From contig JANWYH010000002.1 in NCBI GenBank assembly GCA_025054715.1, positions 310,001 through 374,000 of the forward strand: a DNA stretch of 64,000 nucleotides. The letters are read 5' to 3'. Every line of letters starts with the position of its first letter. Position 1 is the first letter of the stretch. Both the position numbers and the translations under genes were made by a program. Source of the DNA: Pyrinomonadaceae bacterium. GTDB taxonomy: Bacteria; Acidobacteriota; Blastocatellia; Pyrinomonadales; Pyrinomonadaceae. The notes under the pieces were generated by a model. The model ran no database searches and was not told the origin of the DNA. It saw only the letters and a list, made by a program, of their open reading frames with translations. Positions 51,036-60,681 of the stretch are shown here, piece after piece.

Positions 51036-51925
51036 AAGCTTTCTACTCTCTCCTTTATCGTGAAATAGGGCAAAACTATTGTTAAAAAAACGCTAAGTAA
51101 AATCAGAAATCCACCTGCAATAGCTTGAGATTTTATTTCTTCGCCAAATAGGCTTCCGATGAAAACGGCAATTATCGGAGTTACAAGCGAAATCATCATC
51201 GCCTTTGTTACTTCAATTTTACGTAAGAGCCAGTAGTATAACCAGAAAGCGATTATAGAACCCATTACTGCAAGATAAAACACTGAAATAATGGAAGTCA
51301 GGTTCCAATGAAAATTCAATGGATTGCCTTCAAAAACAAAACTTAAAATCCACAGTGGTAGATGACCTATAAGCATTTGCCAGAAGGTTAGATTTGCAGG
51401 TTCTACCTCTGATAATTTTGCCTTTACTAGCACACTAGCAAGAGCCGCTCCAAAGGCACCTATTACAACAGCTAAACTCCCAAAGAAAGCCATCTCACCT
51501 TTTAACTCTAATTGCTCAAAGAATATCATCGCTGATCCTAAAATTCCTAAAGCTATAGCAAAAACCTTCGAGGTAGTTATTGATTCGTTTACAAAAAAGC
51601 GTGCTAGAATAAGACCGAAGGCAGGAATCGTGGCTTGAAGAACTGCTGCTAGCCCTGAAGTTATGTATTTCTCGCCCCAGAATAAAAGACCATAGTTAAA
51701 TGAAAATTGCAGTATTCCTGTGAAAGTAATAAACGAAAAAGTTTTTGAGTCATAGAACTCAAGATTTCTTTTCAGTCTTAAGATTGCAAAAAGAATTATG
51801 CAAGCTATGGTAAATCTTGAGGCAGCGAATCCGGCAGGAGAGAGATCATTTAGTCCAATTTTAATAAAAATCCAAGTGGTGCCCCAGATTAGACAAAGCA
51901 ATATCCAAACTACAGCAGTTGTCAT
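51032..51925 (-). CDS. EamA/DMT-family transporter
   Basis: The protein has 297 residues with ten helices in two EamA repeats (about 5-140 and 148-290). [26 protein letters not shown] is the typical first repeat start, and [21 protein letters not shown] the second repeat end. Substrates of this family include amino acids and other small metabolites; none can be named here. It is coupled to aroC by a 4-nt overlap. Confidence 0.9.
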   Translation of the reverse strand: MTTAVVWILLCLIWGTTWIFIKIGLNDLSPAGFAASRFTIACIILFAILRLKRNLEFYDSKTFSFITFTGILQFSFNYGLLFWGEKYITSGLAAVLQATIPAFGLILARFFVNESITTSKVFAIALGILGSAMIFFEQLELKGEMAFFGSLAVVIGAFGAALASVLVKAKLSEVEPANLTFWQMLIGHLPLWILSFVFEGNPLNFHWNLTSIISVFYLAVMGSIIAFWLYYWLLRKIEVTKAMMISLVTPIIAVFIGSLFGEEIKSQAIAGGFLILLSVFLTIVLPYFTIKERVESL

Positions 51926-51956
51926 AAAGGAAGATCGTAGCAGGCTAAGAAAAAAG

Positions 51957-52784
51957 TTACAATGTAGCTATTTTTTTGAGAAATTCGAGCTTGATTTGAG
52001 AAGTTTTACGACTGTCGAAATATGTATCGGAGATTCTTCTTACGGATTTTATGCCTATACCGGCAGAAGTTAGGAAAACTTCGTCTGAGGAAAGCAATTC
52101 TTCAAGGTTTGCTTCAGCCGTGTAAACTTCAAGTCCAAGCTCACGGCAAAGGTTTATAACAAAGTTTCTAGTAGTTCCGTCAAGGCAGCCCGTGTCGAGT
52201 GAAGGTGTGAAAACAGTATCGTCTGTTATCCAAAAGAGATTTGCCATGCAGGCAGAAGTAACTTCTCCTCTTTCGTTAAGTCTTACAGCTTCATCAAATC
52301 CTCCTGACCTTGCTAACTGCAAGGCTAAGAGATTTTCAAGATAATTGCAGCTTTTTATACCTTTCAGCAAAGAAGTGCTATTGACTTTCGAAGTTGATAT
52401 GTTCAAACGAAATTCTTCGGTAAGCGTTTTTGCTGTTGCAGTCGTGATCAGTACAGAAGTTTGTCTTACCTCGTTTTCTCGCCATAAGCCCTCTATTTCT
52501 TCTTCAAAAATTGTAATTCTAACGCGTCCATTTTCTATTTTGTTTTTTTCAATTAGCTTTAAGACTTCTTGTTTTAATCTTTCGCCTTCTATGGAGAATT
52601 TTATGTTTAGCTTTTCAGTCGCATTTTTGAGGCGTTGCAGGTGAAGTTCCCACTGAAAAGGTTTGCCGTTGTAAACTGCAATGGTCGTAAATGTTCCGTA
52701 GCCGTAAAGGAGAACAGAGGATACGGCTCTAATGCGAGCAGAATCTTTCGGTATTATCTCAAAATTTTTTGAAATGAAAGACAT
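51957..52784 (-). CDS. Class IV aminotransferase, PabC/IlvE-like
   Basis: The protein has 275 residues from ATG 52784; a TTG at 52790 overlaps the kinase stop and is possible. LLYGYGTFTTIAVYNG, the Lys in LKGIKSCNYLENLLALQLAR (PLP Schiff base), DEAVRLNERGEVTSACMANLFWI and TGCLDGTTRNFVI are class IV motifs. It could be aminodeoxychorismate lyase (PabC), which fits the linkage to aroC, or a branched-chain or D-amino acid aminotransferase. The PabC reading is inference from context. Confidence 0.85.
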   Translation of the reverse strand: MSFISKNFEIIPKDSARIRAVSSVLLYGYGTFTTIAVYNGKPFQWELHLQRLKNATEKLNIKFSIEGERLKQEVLKLIEKNKIENGRVRITIFEEEIEGLWRENEVRQTSVLITTATAKTLTEEFRLNISTSKVNSTSLLKGIKSCNYLENLLALQLARSGGFDEAVRLNERGEVTSACMANLFWITDDTVFTPSLDTGCLDGTTRNFVINLCRELGLEVYTAEANLEELLSSDEVFLTSAGIGIKSVRRISDTYFDSRKTSQIKLEFLKKIATL

Positions 52785-52786
52785 TC

Positions 52787-55711
52787 TCAAACGGTTATTT
52801 CCTCAGTAGTTTCAACCCTTACAGCAGGAAACTCAAGCCTAAAAGTGGTTCCTTTTCCTACTTGGCTAGAAACTTCTATTTTTCCTGCATGCTCCTGCAC
52901 AATGCCATAGGCGACTGCTAAGCCGAGTCCCGTGCCGCTTCCAACTGGTTTGGTAGTAAAGAATGGATCGTAAATCTTGCTTAAGTTTTTTTCCTCAATT
53001 CCTACACCCGTATCAGATATCTCAACAATTACCTTTTCTGATTCTCGATATGTTTTCAAAGTAATCTGTCCACCAAGGGACATTGCGTCAATTGCATTAA
53101 GAATGAGATTTGTGAAAACTTGTTGGAGTTTACCAGCACTGCCGTTTATTTCTATAGACTCTCGTGCATAGTCTTTAACTACTTCGATTTGAGATTTTCT
53201 TAACTGAGGTTCAAGAAGTTGAAGCGTATCCTCTAGGATTCGGTTTATATCAACTTTTGAAAGCTCGGATTTTCCATTTCCAGTGCGGGCAAAGTTAAGT
53301 AGGTTACTTACAATGTTTGCTGCTCTTTCGACCTGTTTTTGTATTTTTTCTAAAATTTTTCGTTTCGGATCTTCTTGGGGTGTCATCTGAAGTAGCATTT
53401 GCGTGTAGCTTGAGATTCCTGTGAGAGGAGTATTAACTTCGTGAGCCACGCCTGCCGCGAGAAGCCCGATGCTAGAAAGCTTTTCGCTTTGTTGAAGCTG
53501 CTCTTCTAGTTTTACTCTAAAGGTCACGTCTTCTAGAACAAGAATGCTGCCAGTTTGACTACCAGAGATTGAGCGAAGCGGGGCGATACCTACGTTTAGA
53601 ACAAGATTTTTGCCGTTATTCGTTTTTGCGTTTAGCTTATATCCGCGTAAAGTCTTCTGTAAATGCCAGCCTGAATCGCTTAGTAAAGATAAAATGCTCA
53701 TAAGAAAACTCTCGTCAAAAATTTCTTCTATTTTCTTGCCTACGACTTGATTACGCGGGACAGAAAACATCTCTTCAAAAGCTGAGTTACAATGGGTAGC
53801 AATGCTTTCTTCATTGACTGTGAGAATTCCAACGCTTACTGACTCAACTATCGATTCGTTGAATTCTTTAAGAACGGCTAACTCTTTGGCTCTCTGTTCT
53901 TGCTCTTGATAAAGGAGGCTGTTTTCGATGGCAACAGCTATGTAACCCGATATAGTTCTTAAAATTTCCAAATCTTCTGAGGAAAGCAAAGCTCCTTCTT
54001 TCGTTCTGCCTAATCCGATGATAGCAATCATTTTGCCACGGACAACGCAAGGCACGTAGTAATGAAGTTCTTGTCTTAAGGTGACATTTTCTTGTTCAAG
54101 CTCATCTGCTCGGACCACCCCTCTTTTTGCAGATTTTATACGAATAATCTGGCGAAAGTCTGTCGGGATAATGTACTCCTTGCTCAAATTTATTGATTTG
54201 GCAAGATAGTATCCGCTTGGAGAGTTCTCATCTTCGATAAAAACAGCTATTTTTTCAACTTCGAGAACTTGTTGCAAGCGATCAATCAGAGCATTTAGCA
54301 AAGGCTCTAATTTCGTGGTTACGGAAAGAGTTTTCCCGAAGTCAAGCAGTCCCCGCCTAAGATCGTATCTTTCGCCATAGAAGAATCTGTCAACTTTCTC
54401 TTGAAGAAAATTTTTTAGGGGTTCACTTAGCAACACAATCGCTGCCATTGCAACTACGGCAACGAAAACCCTTAATGAAATCTCTGCTGTTGAAAGATTT
54501 TCACCAAGAGTTAAGAAGATTAGCCCGAGCGCAACCGCTCCGATCATCATCGCTATCATTAGGGTCGTGATTGCATAAACTAAAGCCCGGCGAAAGACAA
54601 TATCGACGTCCATCAAGCGATAACGAACAACCGAATGGCCGAAACTTAAGGGAATAAATACTAGTGGGAGAGTGCTGATTGCAGAGGTTATAAAATCTTC
54701 TTGGAGTTCAGTTATGGACTTTACAACTTGTAAGGATAGTATAGGTATAGCAGCGCTTACAGTGCCCCATAGAATCCATTTCAAACGTTGCTTGACTAAA
54801 GGTTGTTTCGTTCGAACAAATCGCCAAAGAAGAGATATAGCTCCTAACGTGATTCCAGCAACAAAGTGATATAAAAGCAAAGAGTTAATCAAGCGAAAAA
54901 CCTCATATTTGTTTATGACTTCAACCAGCCTTTCTTTGAAAGAATCAGTAAAAGGAAGCAACAGCGACAAAGAAAATGATAGGTCTAACAAAACCAGCAA
55001 AAGAGCAGGTAAATATAATAGCTTCCAATATCTTGATTTGAAAACTTCTTTGTGAACGGGATAGCGAAGACAAAAGTGGACAAATATCGGTGGGAATAAG
55101 GCAAATGCTATATCGTCAATCAGGCTAAGTCCAAGATCTAGATCCTCACCTGTTCCAATTGGATTGTAAACATGAAAAACAAAAGCCATTAAGCAAAAGG
55201 CTACAAAATGAAGCACGAAGGGTGAGCTACTTCCTTGCTTGAAAAAAACAAAAACGGCTGTCGCCAACCAAAAGAAACCAACTAAAATTAAAAAGAAAGT
55301 CGAAGGTTTCCATCTGGGCAATGAATCAAGATTTTTCAGGTCAACAACATAATTTCTATCAGCAAAAGAGTATGAGGTTCTTTCTACCAAATAAGATAGT
55401 CTGCCTCCCTGTCCAGCTACTTCTAGAAAAAGCTGAATGTCTGAAGCATTTCTTATTTCCTCGAATTTTTCACCATCTAAACTTACGCCGAGTAGTCTAT
55501 CTCCGACGAAAATTCCCGCTCTTTGACCTGCATAACCCTGTAACACTTTTTCGGCGAAGATCCCATCAGGCTTTTGAACCCATAAGACTCCATCTGTAGG
55601 CGGCATTTTGTGTGTTACTCTTTGAAGTATATTCAAAAAAGCTCCTGTGGTCAGCAAAAGCGCTGCTAAAAGCCATGCAAGTCCCCAGTTTGTAAAAAGC
55701 GAACTTTTCAT
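52787..55711 (-). CDS. Membrane sensor histidine kinase with PDZ, GAF and PAS domains
   Basis: The protein has 974 residues. TM helix (7-27), a PDZ-like domain (about 35-105, LQGYAGQRAGIFVGDRLLGV), about nine further helices (about 138-430) of the 7TM-like receptor kind, GAF (about 450-620), PAS (about 630-735, VGILTVNEESIATHCNSAFEEMF), HisKA with His757 (GVAHEVNTPL) and HATPase (LNAIDAM, DTGVGI, GSGTGLGLAV). It autophosphorylates and would signal to a response regulator, but none is encoded nearby. It is the first gene of a six-gene minus-strand run and its stop overlaps the aminotransferase start region. Confidence 0.93.
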   Translation of the reverse strand: MKSSLFTNWGLAWLLAALLLTTGAFLNILQRVTHKMPPTDGVLWVQKPDGIFAEKVLQGYAGQRAGIFVGDRLLGVSLDGEKFEEIRNASDIQLFLEVAGQGGRLSYLVERTSYSFADRNYVVDLKNLDSLPRWKPSTFFLILVGFFWLATAVFVFFKQGSSSPFVLHFVAFCLMAFVFHVYNPIGTGEDLDLGLSLIDDIAFALFPPIFVHFCLRYPVHKEVFKSRYWKLLYLPALLLVLLDLSFSLSLLLPFTDSFKERLVEVINKYEVFRLINSLLLYHFVAGITLGAISLLWRFVRTKQPLVKQRLKWILWGTVSAAIPILSLQVVKSITELQEDFITSAISTLPLVFIPLSFGHSVVRYRLMDVDIVFRRALVYAITTLMIAMMIGAVALGLIFLTLGENLSTAEISLRVFVAVVAMAAIVLLSEPLKNFLQEKVDRFFYGERYDLRRGLLDFGKTLSVTTKLEPLLNALIDRLQQVLEVEKIAVFIEDENSPSGYYLAKSINLSKEYIIPTDFRQIIRIKSAKRGVVRADELEQENVTLRQELHYYVPCVVRGKMIAIIGLGRTKEGALLSSEDLEILRTISGYIAVAIENSLLYQEQEQRAKELAVLKEFNESIVESVSVGILTVNEESIATHCNSAFEEMFSVPRNQVVGKKIEEIFDESFLMSILSLLSDSGWHLQKTLRGYKLNAKTNNGKNLVLNVGIAPLRSISGSQTGSILVLEDVTFRVKLEEQLQQSEKLSSIGLLAAGVAHEVNTPLTGISSYTQMLLQMTPQEDPKRKILEKIQKQVERAANIVSNLLNFARTGNGKSELSKVDINRILEDTLQLLEPQLRKSQIEVVKDYARESIEINGSAGKLQQVFTNLILNAIDAMSLGGQITLKTYRESEKVIVEISDTGVGIEEKNLSKIYDPFFTTKPVGSGTGLGLAVAYGIVQEHAGKIEVSSQVGKGTTFRLEFPAVRVETTEEITV

Positions 55712-55873
55712 GCTTAAGCCACCGATCTAAAAAATCAAGCAAAAATCGTTCCACTCAGTTTAGAATTTGGAAATATTCGTAACTTTTGCAAAAGCTAAGC
55801 TTAAAAACACAAAACTTACTCTTAAGCCTCAGATGGTTTCCAAAAGATTGATCTGCTTCCAAAATTATGGAAA

Positions 55874-57439
55874 TTAGAATTTAACTGATATCCCACCGCG
55901 AAAAGCCCTGCCATGATAAGCTGTCTTTAGGTTTTCTTGTGTATGTTGTTGATCGAGAAGATTTCTAAGATCAATTACGGCTTCAGCACGAATTGGAAGA
56001 CCAAGGTTTGGCAAAGGTTGAGTTAATACAATGCTGAGATTTGGATCGTAGATGGCAAATTTTCCTTGAAATGGATCGATAGCAAAAAACTTAGCCTTTT
56101 GTGAAAGTCTTAGCACGGCATGAAGTTGCACGCCGTTTCTGAGGCGAGTCTTTAACTCTCCTATGAAAGCCTGATAGGGGGTTTCTCTTGTTTGATTAGT
56201 TTCTTTGCAGAAGATATTTGTTTTACCGAATGAGTATCCAGTTGAAGCAGTTAAAGAGTTGCTTATTTTCCGAGAGTAACTAATTAGAAAACCTCTTGTA
56301 GTTTGTGAAAATCCTGAGTTTTCAAAAAGCGGTTTTCCCTCGGTCGAATCAGAAAGGAAAGAAAGTTTAATTTCTGATCCGTTGTCAAAAGTTTTCTCTA
56401 TGGCAGATTCGAAGCGATTGTTTTTGTTGAAAAAGATTCTTTTATCTTCGGTGAAGGTAAGCGGAATGCTTACAGGTCCTTGAAAAACAGCTCTTTCTTT
56501 TCCTATCTGTATTGTTCTAGCCCATGAGTCATCGTTTACTGTGGAGAATGAGGTCTTAAACTTTGTATTTTTACTTAGCCCTAACTCAAGAGCTAGTCTA
56601 GGAGAAACATAGTTTCTAAGATTGTCGTAGTCTAAGCCTAGGATGAGAACAATGTCATCGCGTAGCTTTACTTGATCTGCTAGCTGAAACGAAATTTGAT
56701 TTAGTGAATCCCGTGGGTATATGTTTTCAAACTCTAGTTTTGTTATGGAAGAGGCAATCTTGAGCAGATTTTTGTCGTTTAGTTTGTGACTTATAGAGAG
56801 TTGGACTCTATGTGATAGTCCATCGTTAGTTTGTCCTAGTAAAAGCAAAGTGGTTTTTTGGTCAATGGGCTTGAGAGTTGCGAAATGAACTGATTTTGAG
56901 CCAGCTTGATTAAAAAACTCTACTAGAATTCTTTGGTTTGAATTCAGATCGTCTTCGAGTTTCTCTTCTAAGAATTCACTTTCTTCACCTTCTAAATTTT
57001 GGTATATTGAGCGAGTTAATGTAGCTGCGCGAATAACATATTTTGGATTGTTTTTTTCGTTTCTTTTTTCGATCAAAGTTTTTCCTGAACCGATTCTTTC
57101 GAGTTTGAAGTTATACAAAATTTCGGAAGATTTGCTTATCTTTGCTTCTACAATTTTTGAGCTGAATCCGTTGGCTACTGCAAGTATTGTATATGCACCC
57201 GGGAAAACTTTCGTAAGGAAGGTTCCATCAGAAGAAGTTTGAATTTGTTTAATTAGCTTTGAATTTGCTGCGCTAAAAATAGAAATGGCGGCACCAACTA
57301 TGGGTTTTCCAAGCTCATCTTGAACGGAGCCTTTTATTACGGCTAGCCTTCGGTTTTGTGCAAATGCGTTTGAATCAGCACTGAACCAGAGGACAACAGA
57401 GAGAAAAAGAATCATTCTTAAGGTCGATTTTCTAAGCAT
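55874..57439 (-). CDS. Carboxypeptidase-regulatory domain plus beta-barrel outer-membrane-type protein
   Basis: The protein has 521 residues with a signal peptide (about 1-27). A carboxypeptidase regulatory-like domain (about 33-115) shows IKGSVQDELGKPIVGAAISIF, SSDGTFLTKVFPGAYTILAVANGF. The remaining 400 residues are alternating beta strands ending GGISVKF with a terminal aromatic, typical of outer-membrane barrels. It lacks the TonB box and full plug of a TonB receptor, so it is shorter than the usual acidobacterial TonB-dependent proteins. Function unknown. AAGGAG lies 13 nt before the ATG, rather far. Confidence 0.75.
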   Translation of the reverse strand: MLRKSTLRMILFLSVVLWFSADSNAFAQNRRLAVIKGSVQDELGKPIVGAAISIFSAANSKLIKQIQTSSDGTFLTKVFPGAYTILAVANGFSSKIVEAKISKSSEILYNFKLERIGSGKTLIEKRNEKNNPKYVIRAATLTRSIYQNLEGEESEFLEEKLEDDLNSNQRILVEFFNQAGSKSVHFATLKPIDQKTTLLLLGQTNDGLSHRVQLSISHKLNDKNLLKIASSITKLEFENIYPRDSLNQISFQLADQVKLRDDIVLILGLDYDNLRNYVSPRLALELGLSKNTKFKTSFSTVNDDSWARTIQIGKERAVFQGPVSIPLTFTEDKRIFFNKNNRFESAIEKTFDNGSEIKLSFLSDSTEGKPLFENSGFSQTTRGFLISYSRKISNSLTASTGYSFGKTNIFCKETNQTRETPYQAFIGELKTRLRNGVQLHAVLRLSQKAKFFAIDPFQGKFAIYDPNLSIVLTQPLPNLGLPIRAEAVIDLRNLLDQQHTQENLKTAYHGRAFRGGISVKF

Positions 57440-57547
57440 TAGCTAATTTTGCTCCTTTTTAGGTTGAGCTTAGAGTTCTTTAAGTATTTTGACCCTGTTA
57501 TTCTACTCTGTCAAGTAAGGCTATCAATCGTAGGATGCCTGATTAGC

Positions 57548-57575
57548 TTGACAAAGTTTGCTTGTTGGTTAAAAT
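57548..57575 (+). promoter_or_regulatory. Consensus promoter of tRNA-Ser
   Basis: -35 TTGACA (57548-57553), a 16-nt spacer and -10 TAAAAT (57570-57575). The predicted start near 57582 leaves about 5 nt before the mature tRNA. Confidence 0.75.
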
Positions 57576-57586
57576 AGTGAATTAGC

Positions 57587-57677
57587 GGAGACGTGGCTGA
57601 GTGGTCGAAAGCGGCGGTTTGCTAAACCGTTAGGGGTCGAAAGCCCCTCACAGGTTCGAATCCTGTCGTCTCCGCCA
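57587..57677 (+). tRNA. tRNA-Ser (anticodon GCU)
   Basis: A 91-nt type II tRNA. The acceptor GGAGACG pairs with CGTCTCC, followed by discriminator G and an encoded CCA. The anticodon loop TTGCTAA has GCT at 57621-57623, reading AGC/AGU. The long variable arm pairs AGGGG... with CCCCT, and the T loop GGTTCGAATCC is standard. It has its own promoter and terminator. Confidence 0.97.
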
Positions 57678-57686
57678 CAAGATTTG

Positions 57687-57726
57687 GAAGCTACCTCTTC
57701 AGAGGAGGTAGCTTCTGTTTTTTTGC
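57687..57726 (+). terminator. Terminator after tRNA-Ser
   Basis: GAAGCTACCTC (57687-57697) and GAGGTAGCTTC (57705-57715) form an 11-bp stem with a 7-nt loop, followed by TG and eight T. It isolates the tRNA transcript from gltX. Confidence 0.92.
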
Positions 57727-57748
57727 TTTTTTTGTTACGTTTAGGATT

Positions 57749-59242
57749 ATGACGGTAAGAGTAAGATTCGCACCTAGTCCCACCGGTTATTTGCACATAG
57801 GTTCGGCAAGAACGGCTCTTTATAACTTTCTCTATGCTCGCTCAAAAGGGGGAAAATTTCTTCTTCGCATTGAGGATACTGACCAAGAACGTTCAACAGA
57901 AGAATCCGTCAAGTCAATACTAGAAGGTCTCAAGTGGCTTGGACTTGAGCCAGATGAGCCTATAGTTTTTCAATCAAAAAACAAAGAAAAGCACTTAGAA
58001 GCCGCTTTTAAACTGTTGGAAATGGGAAAAGCGTATCGCGACTTTACTCCGAAGGAGAAAACAACTGAAAACATAAAAGAGGTAGTAGCAGAAAGAGCGC
58101 GTGAGCAAAAAGATTTAAGAAGCAATCCGTATCGTGACTTATCTAAAGAGGAAAGCGATGCTAGAGCTGCCAGCGGCGAGCCTTTTGCCATAAGATTGAA
58201 AGTTCCTAGAACGGGTAAAACGAGCTTTGAAGATGCGGTATATGGTTTGCAAGAGAGAGAATTTTCTGAGATAGAAGACCTTGTTCTGGTGCGTTCTGAT
58301 GGGCATCCGCTTTATAACTTAGCGGTTGTTTGTGATGATATTGAAATGGGAATTACGAACGTAATTCGTGGGCAGGATCATTTAACGAACACACACAAAC
58401 AGATACTGATCTACGAAGCATTAGGAATTAAGCCGCCTCGTTTTGCCCATCTTCCTTTGATTCTTGCTCCTGGTGGAAAGAAACTATCCAAGCGACACCA
58501 CGGCGAGATAGTTTCTTTGACGACTTACCGTGATGCTGGTTTTTTGCCTGAAGCATTTCGGAATTTTTTGGCTCTTCTCGGTTGGTCGCCTAAGGGCAAT
58601 AAAGAGATTCTTTCCATGGAAGAGCTTATTGAAAGCTTTTCTCTCGAGGGAATTCATCGAAGTAATGCGATTTTTAATTTTGATCCGAATAATCCAAAAC
58701 GCTGGACTGATGACAAGGCAATATGGATGAACGCCGAATACTTAAGGAAAATGCCTCTTGAAAAGCTTATTCCTTACGTAAAAGAAGAGTTAAGGCAAGC
58801 GAAATTATGGCGTGAGGAATACGAAAGCGAAGAAAAAGAATGGTTTGAAAAAACGGTAAATTTGATTAGAGAGCGGTTTTTCACTTTAAAGGATTTCTCA
58901 ACTCAAGGCAGAGCGTATTTTTCGGAAGATTTTGATTTTGATCCGAAAGCTGTTGAAAAAAATCTGAAAAAACATCCCGAATTAGAAACACTATTACCTG
59001 AACTTGCCGAAAGGCTTGAGCAATTAGTGGATTTCTCTCATCAGGCTCTTGAAGATGAAATAAAAAAGTTCGCTCAAGAAAAAGGTGTGTCCTTTGGAGT
59101 TATAATGAACGGAGCTAGAACTGTGCTTACAGGTGTGCAAGTCGGTCCTTCGATGCTTGCAGTGCTTGAAACTTTAGGAAAAAAGAGGGTTGTTGCGAGA
59201 CTAAAAAGTAGACTTGCATGGCAAGCTATTCAACAAGTTTAA
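57749..59242 (+). CDS. gltX: Glutamyl-tRNA synthetase
   Basis: The protein has 497 residues. RFAPSPTGYLHIGSARTALYN contains the HIGH-type motif at His16, and KLSKR at 245-249 is the second signature. GQDHLTNTHKQILIYEALG is the class I GlxRS motif. The C-terminal helical anticodon-binding domain ends KSRLAWQAIQQV. It charges tRNA-Glu; whether it is non-discriminating is not decidable here. It is preceded by the tRNA terminator, so its promoter is in the 20-nt T-rich gap or transcription starts within it. Its 3' end overlaps the convergent GT39 gene by 17 bp. Confidence 0.97.
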   Translation: MTVRVRFAPSPTGYLHIGSARTALYNFLYARSKGGKFLLRIEDTDQERSTEESVKSILEGLKWLGLEPDEPIVFQSKNKEKHLEAAFKLLEMGKAYRDFTPKEKTTENIKEVVAERAREQKDLRSNPYRDLSKEESDARAASGEPFAIRLKVPRTGKTSFEDAVYGLQEREFSEIEDLVLVRSDGHPLYNLAVVCDDIEMGITNVIRGQDHLTNTHKQILIYEALGIKPPRFAHLPLILAPGGKKLSKRHHGEIVSLTTYRDAGFLPEAFRNFLALLGWSPKGNKEILSMEELIESFSLEGIHRSNAIFNFDPNNPKRWTDDKAIWMNAEYLRKMPLEKLIPYVKEELRQAKLWREEYESEEKEWFEKTVNLIRERFFTLKDFSTQGRAYFSEDFDFDPKAVEKNLKKHPELETLLPELAERLEQLVDFSHQALEDEIKKFAQEKGVSFGVIMNGARTVLTGVQVGPSMLAVLETLGKKRVVARLKSRLAWQAIQQV

Positions 59243-60653
59243 CAACAAAGAAAGCGTATTCGTTGTTCTCGTCTAGTTTCTCTGATTTCAGGGAAGTGTT
59301 TTCAATTAAATCGTTTTCATATCTTGGTGGCACGATTACTAAAACCTCTCTTTCGCCATTTAGACGCATAAATTGCTCTACTTCCGCAGAACCATAAAAG
59401 TATCTTTGCTTTCCGTTAGTTTCTCTTACTAATCTTCCCGCACCGTAGAATTCGAGATTATGCGAGATTGTATGAAGATTCAAAATTTTTGCATCTTTGT
59501 AACCTAATCTGTCGGCTTTTTCGATAAAATGTTTCGTAGTTTCATGTCTTAAAACATCTTCAGCGAAAAATGTTCCAAAAACTATTACTAGAAGGGCTGT
59601 TACGGAAGCCAGCGGATTTATCCAGTTAACTCTTTTTTCAAAAATGAATTTAGCTGTTAGGAAGGCTGCAGCAGGAAGTGCCGGCAGTATGTAGCCGGGT
59701 AGCTTAGAACCAGAAAAACTGAAGAATACTAATAAAGTTATCATCCATGAAAAGGCAAAGACTTCTAATTGACCTTTTTCTCGAAAATTCTTCAAAAAAT
59801 CCCAGATGGAAGCCAGAAAAAAAGGTGTCCAAGGTATTGTCATAATTGGAAGAACAAGCCAAAAAAACCAAAAAGGCTGTGGGTGAAGGTATTTGTTTGA
59901 TGTGTAGCGTTCGAAGTGATGCTGGATTATAAATTCATCGACGAACCGCCAACCGTGAAGTTGATACATAGGTAGATACCAAATTGCCATAACTAGGACA
60001 CATATTAAAATACCGAATGGAAAAGTTAAGAAAAAACTTTTAGGTGGGATTTTTCTTGCGAGAATAAAAAAAAGAAAAATCGTCCCAAAACCGATAACTA
60101 GTCCTACTAATCCTTTTGCAAGAACAGAAACTCCCATAAAAAAGTAAAAAACGAACAGGGCGATCAAGGCTTTTTCAATTTTTTCATGTTCAGAAAAATA
60201 AAAAGCAATGAAGAAGGAGCTGAGTGAAGCTGTTATTGGGAAGGTCAAGATGATGTCAAAACTCGCGCCATGAGCAAAGACTATTAAACCAATCGAAGTT
60301 GATAGAATCAGGGCTACTAGCCTTGTAAGCTTGGCATCATTAGTGGTAATTTTTACGAGAATTGATAAAGATAAAATCGTTAAAAGTCCAAAAATGGTAG
60401 AGCCCAGGCGTGCTGAAAACTCCGAAACACCAAACATTTTGTAAGAAAGCATTTGAAGCCAGTATAAAAGTGGCGGTTTTTCAAACCATTCAAATCCTCC
60501 TAAGGTCGGTGTAATAAGGTCGGATCGCTGAAACATTTCACGAGCGACTTGGGCGTAGCGGGGTTCATCAGGTCCTATTAATGGAAGGCTTAAGCCTACG
60601 AAGTAGACGGAAACGATTAAAATCGGAATGATCAATTTGGCTATTTTGTCCAT
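59226..60653 (-). CDS. ArnT/PMT-like GT39 membrane glycosyltransferase
   Basis: The protein has 475 residues with about 10-12 helices. SLPLIGPDEPRYAQVAREMFQRSDLITPTLGGFEWFEKPPLLYWL is the catalytic first periplasmic loop (conserved Asp-Glu pair). The family transfers sugars from polyprenyl phosphate donors to lipid A or proteins; ArnT adds 4-amino-arabinose to lipid A. Substrate and acceptor are unknown. It is divergent from the Gfo/Idh gene across 28 nt with overlapping promoters. Confidence 0.88.
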   Translation of the reverse strand: MDKIAKLIIPILIVSVYFVGLSLPLIGPDEPRYAQVAREMFQRSDLITPTLGGFEWFEKPPLLYWLQMLSYKMFGVSEFSARLGSTIFGLLTILSLSILVKITTNDAKLTRLVALILSTSIGLIVFAHGASFDIILTFPITASLSSFFIAFYFSEHEKIEKALIALFVFYFFMGVSVLAKGLVGLVIGFGTIFLFFILARKIPPKSFFLTFPFGILICVLVMAIWYLPMYQLHGWRFVDEFIIQHHFERYTSNKYLHPQPFWFFWLVLPIMTIPWTPFFLASIWDFLKNFREKGQLEVFAFSWMITLLVFFSFSGSKLPGYILPALPAAAFLTAKFIFEKRVNWINPLASVTALLVIVFGTFFAEDVLRHETTKHFIEKADRLGYKDAKILNLHTISHNLEFYGAGRLVRETNGKQRYFYGSAEVEQFMRLNGEREVLVIVPPRYENDLIENTSLKSEKLDENNEYAFFVVKLVE

Positions 60654-60666
60654 CTAGTCTAAAGGG

Positions 60667-60678
60667 TGTATTTTAGCA
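60667..60678. promoter_or_regulatory. Overlapping divergent -10 elements between the GT39 and Gfo/Idh genes
   Basis: On the plus strand TATTTT (60669-60674) lies exactly 7 nt before the ATG at 60682. On the minus strand TGCTAAAAT (hexamer 60675-60670) is an extended -10 for the gene starting at 60653. The hexamers share five of six positions in a 28-nt gap that holds nothing else. A possible bidirectional, partly leaderless promoter. Confidence 0.5.
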
Positions 60679-60681
60679 CTT

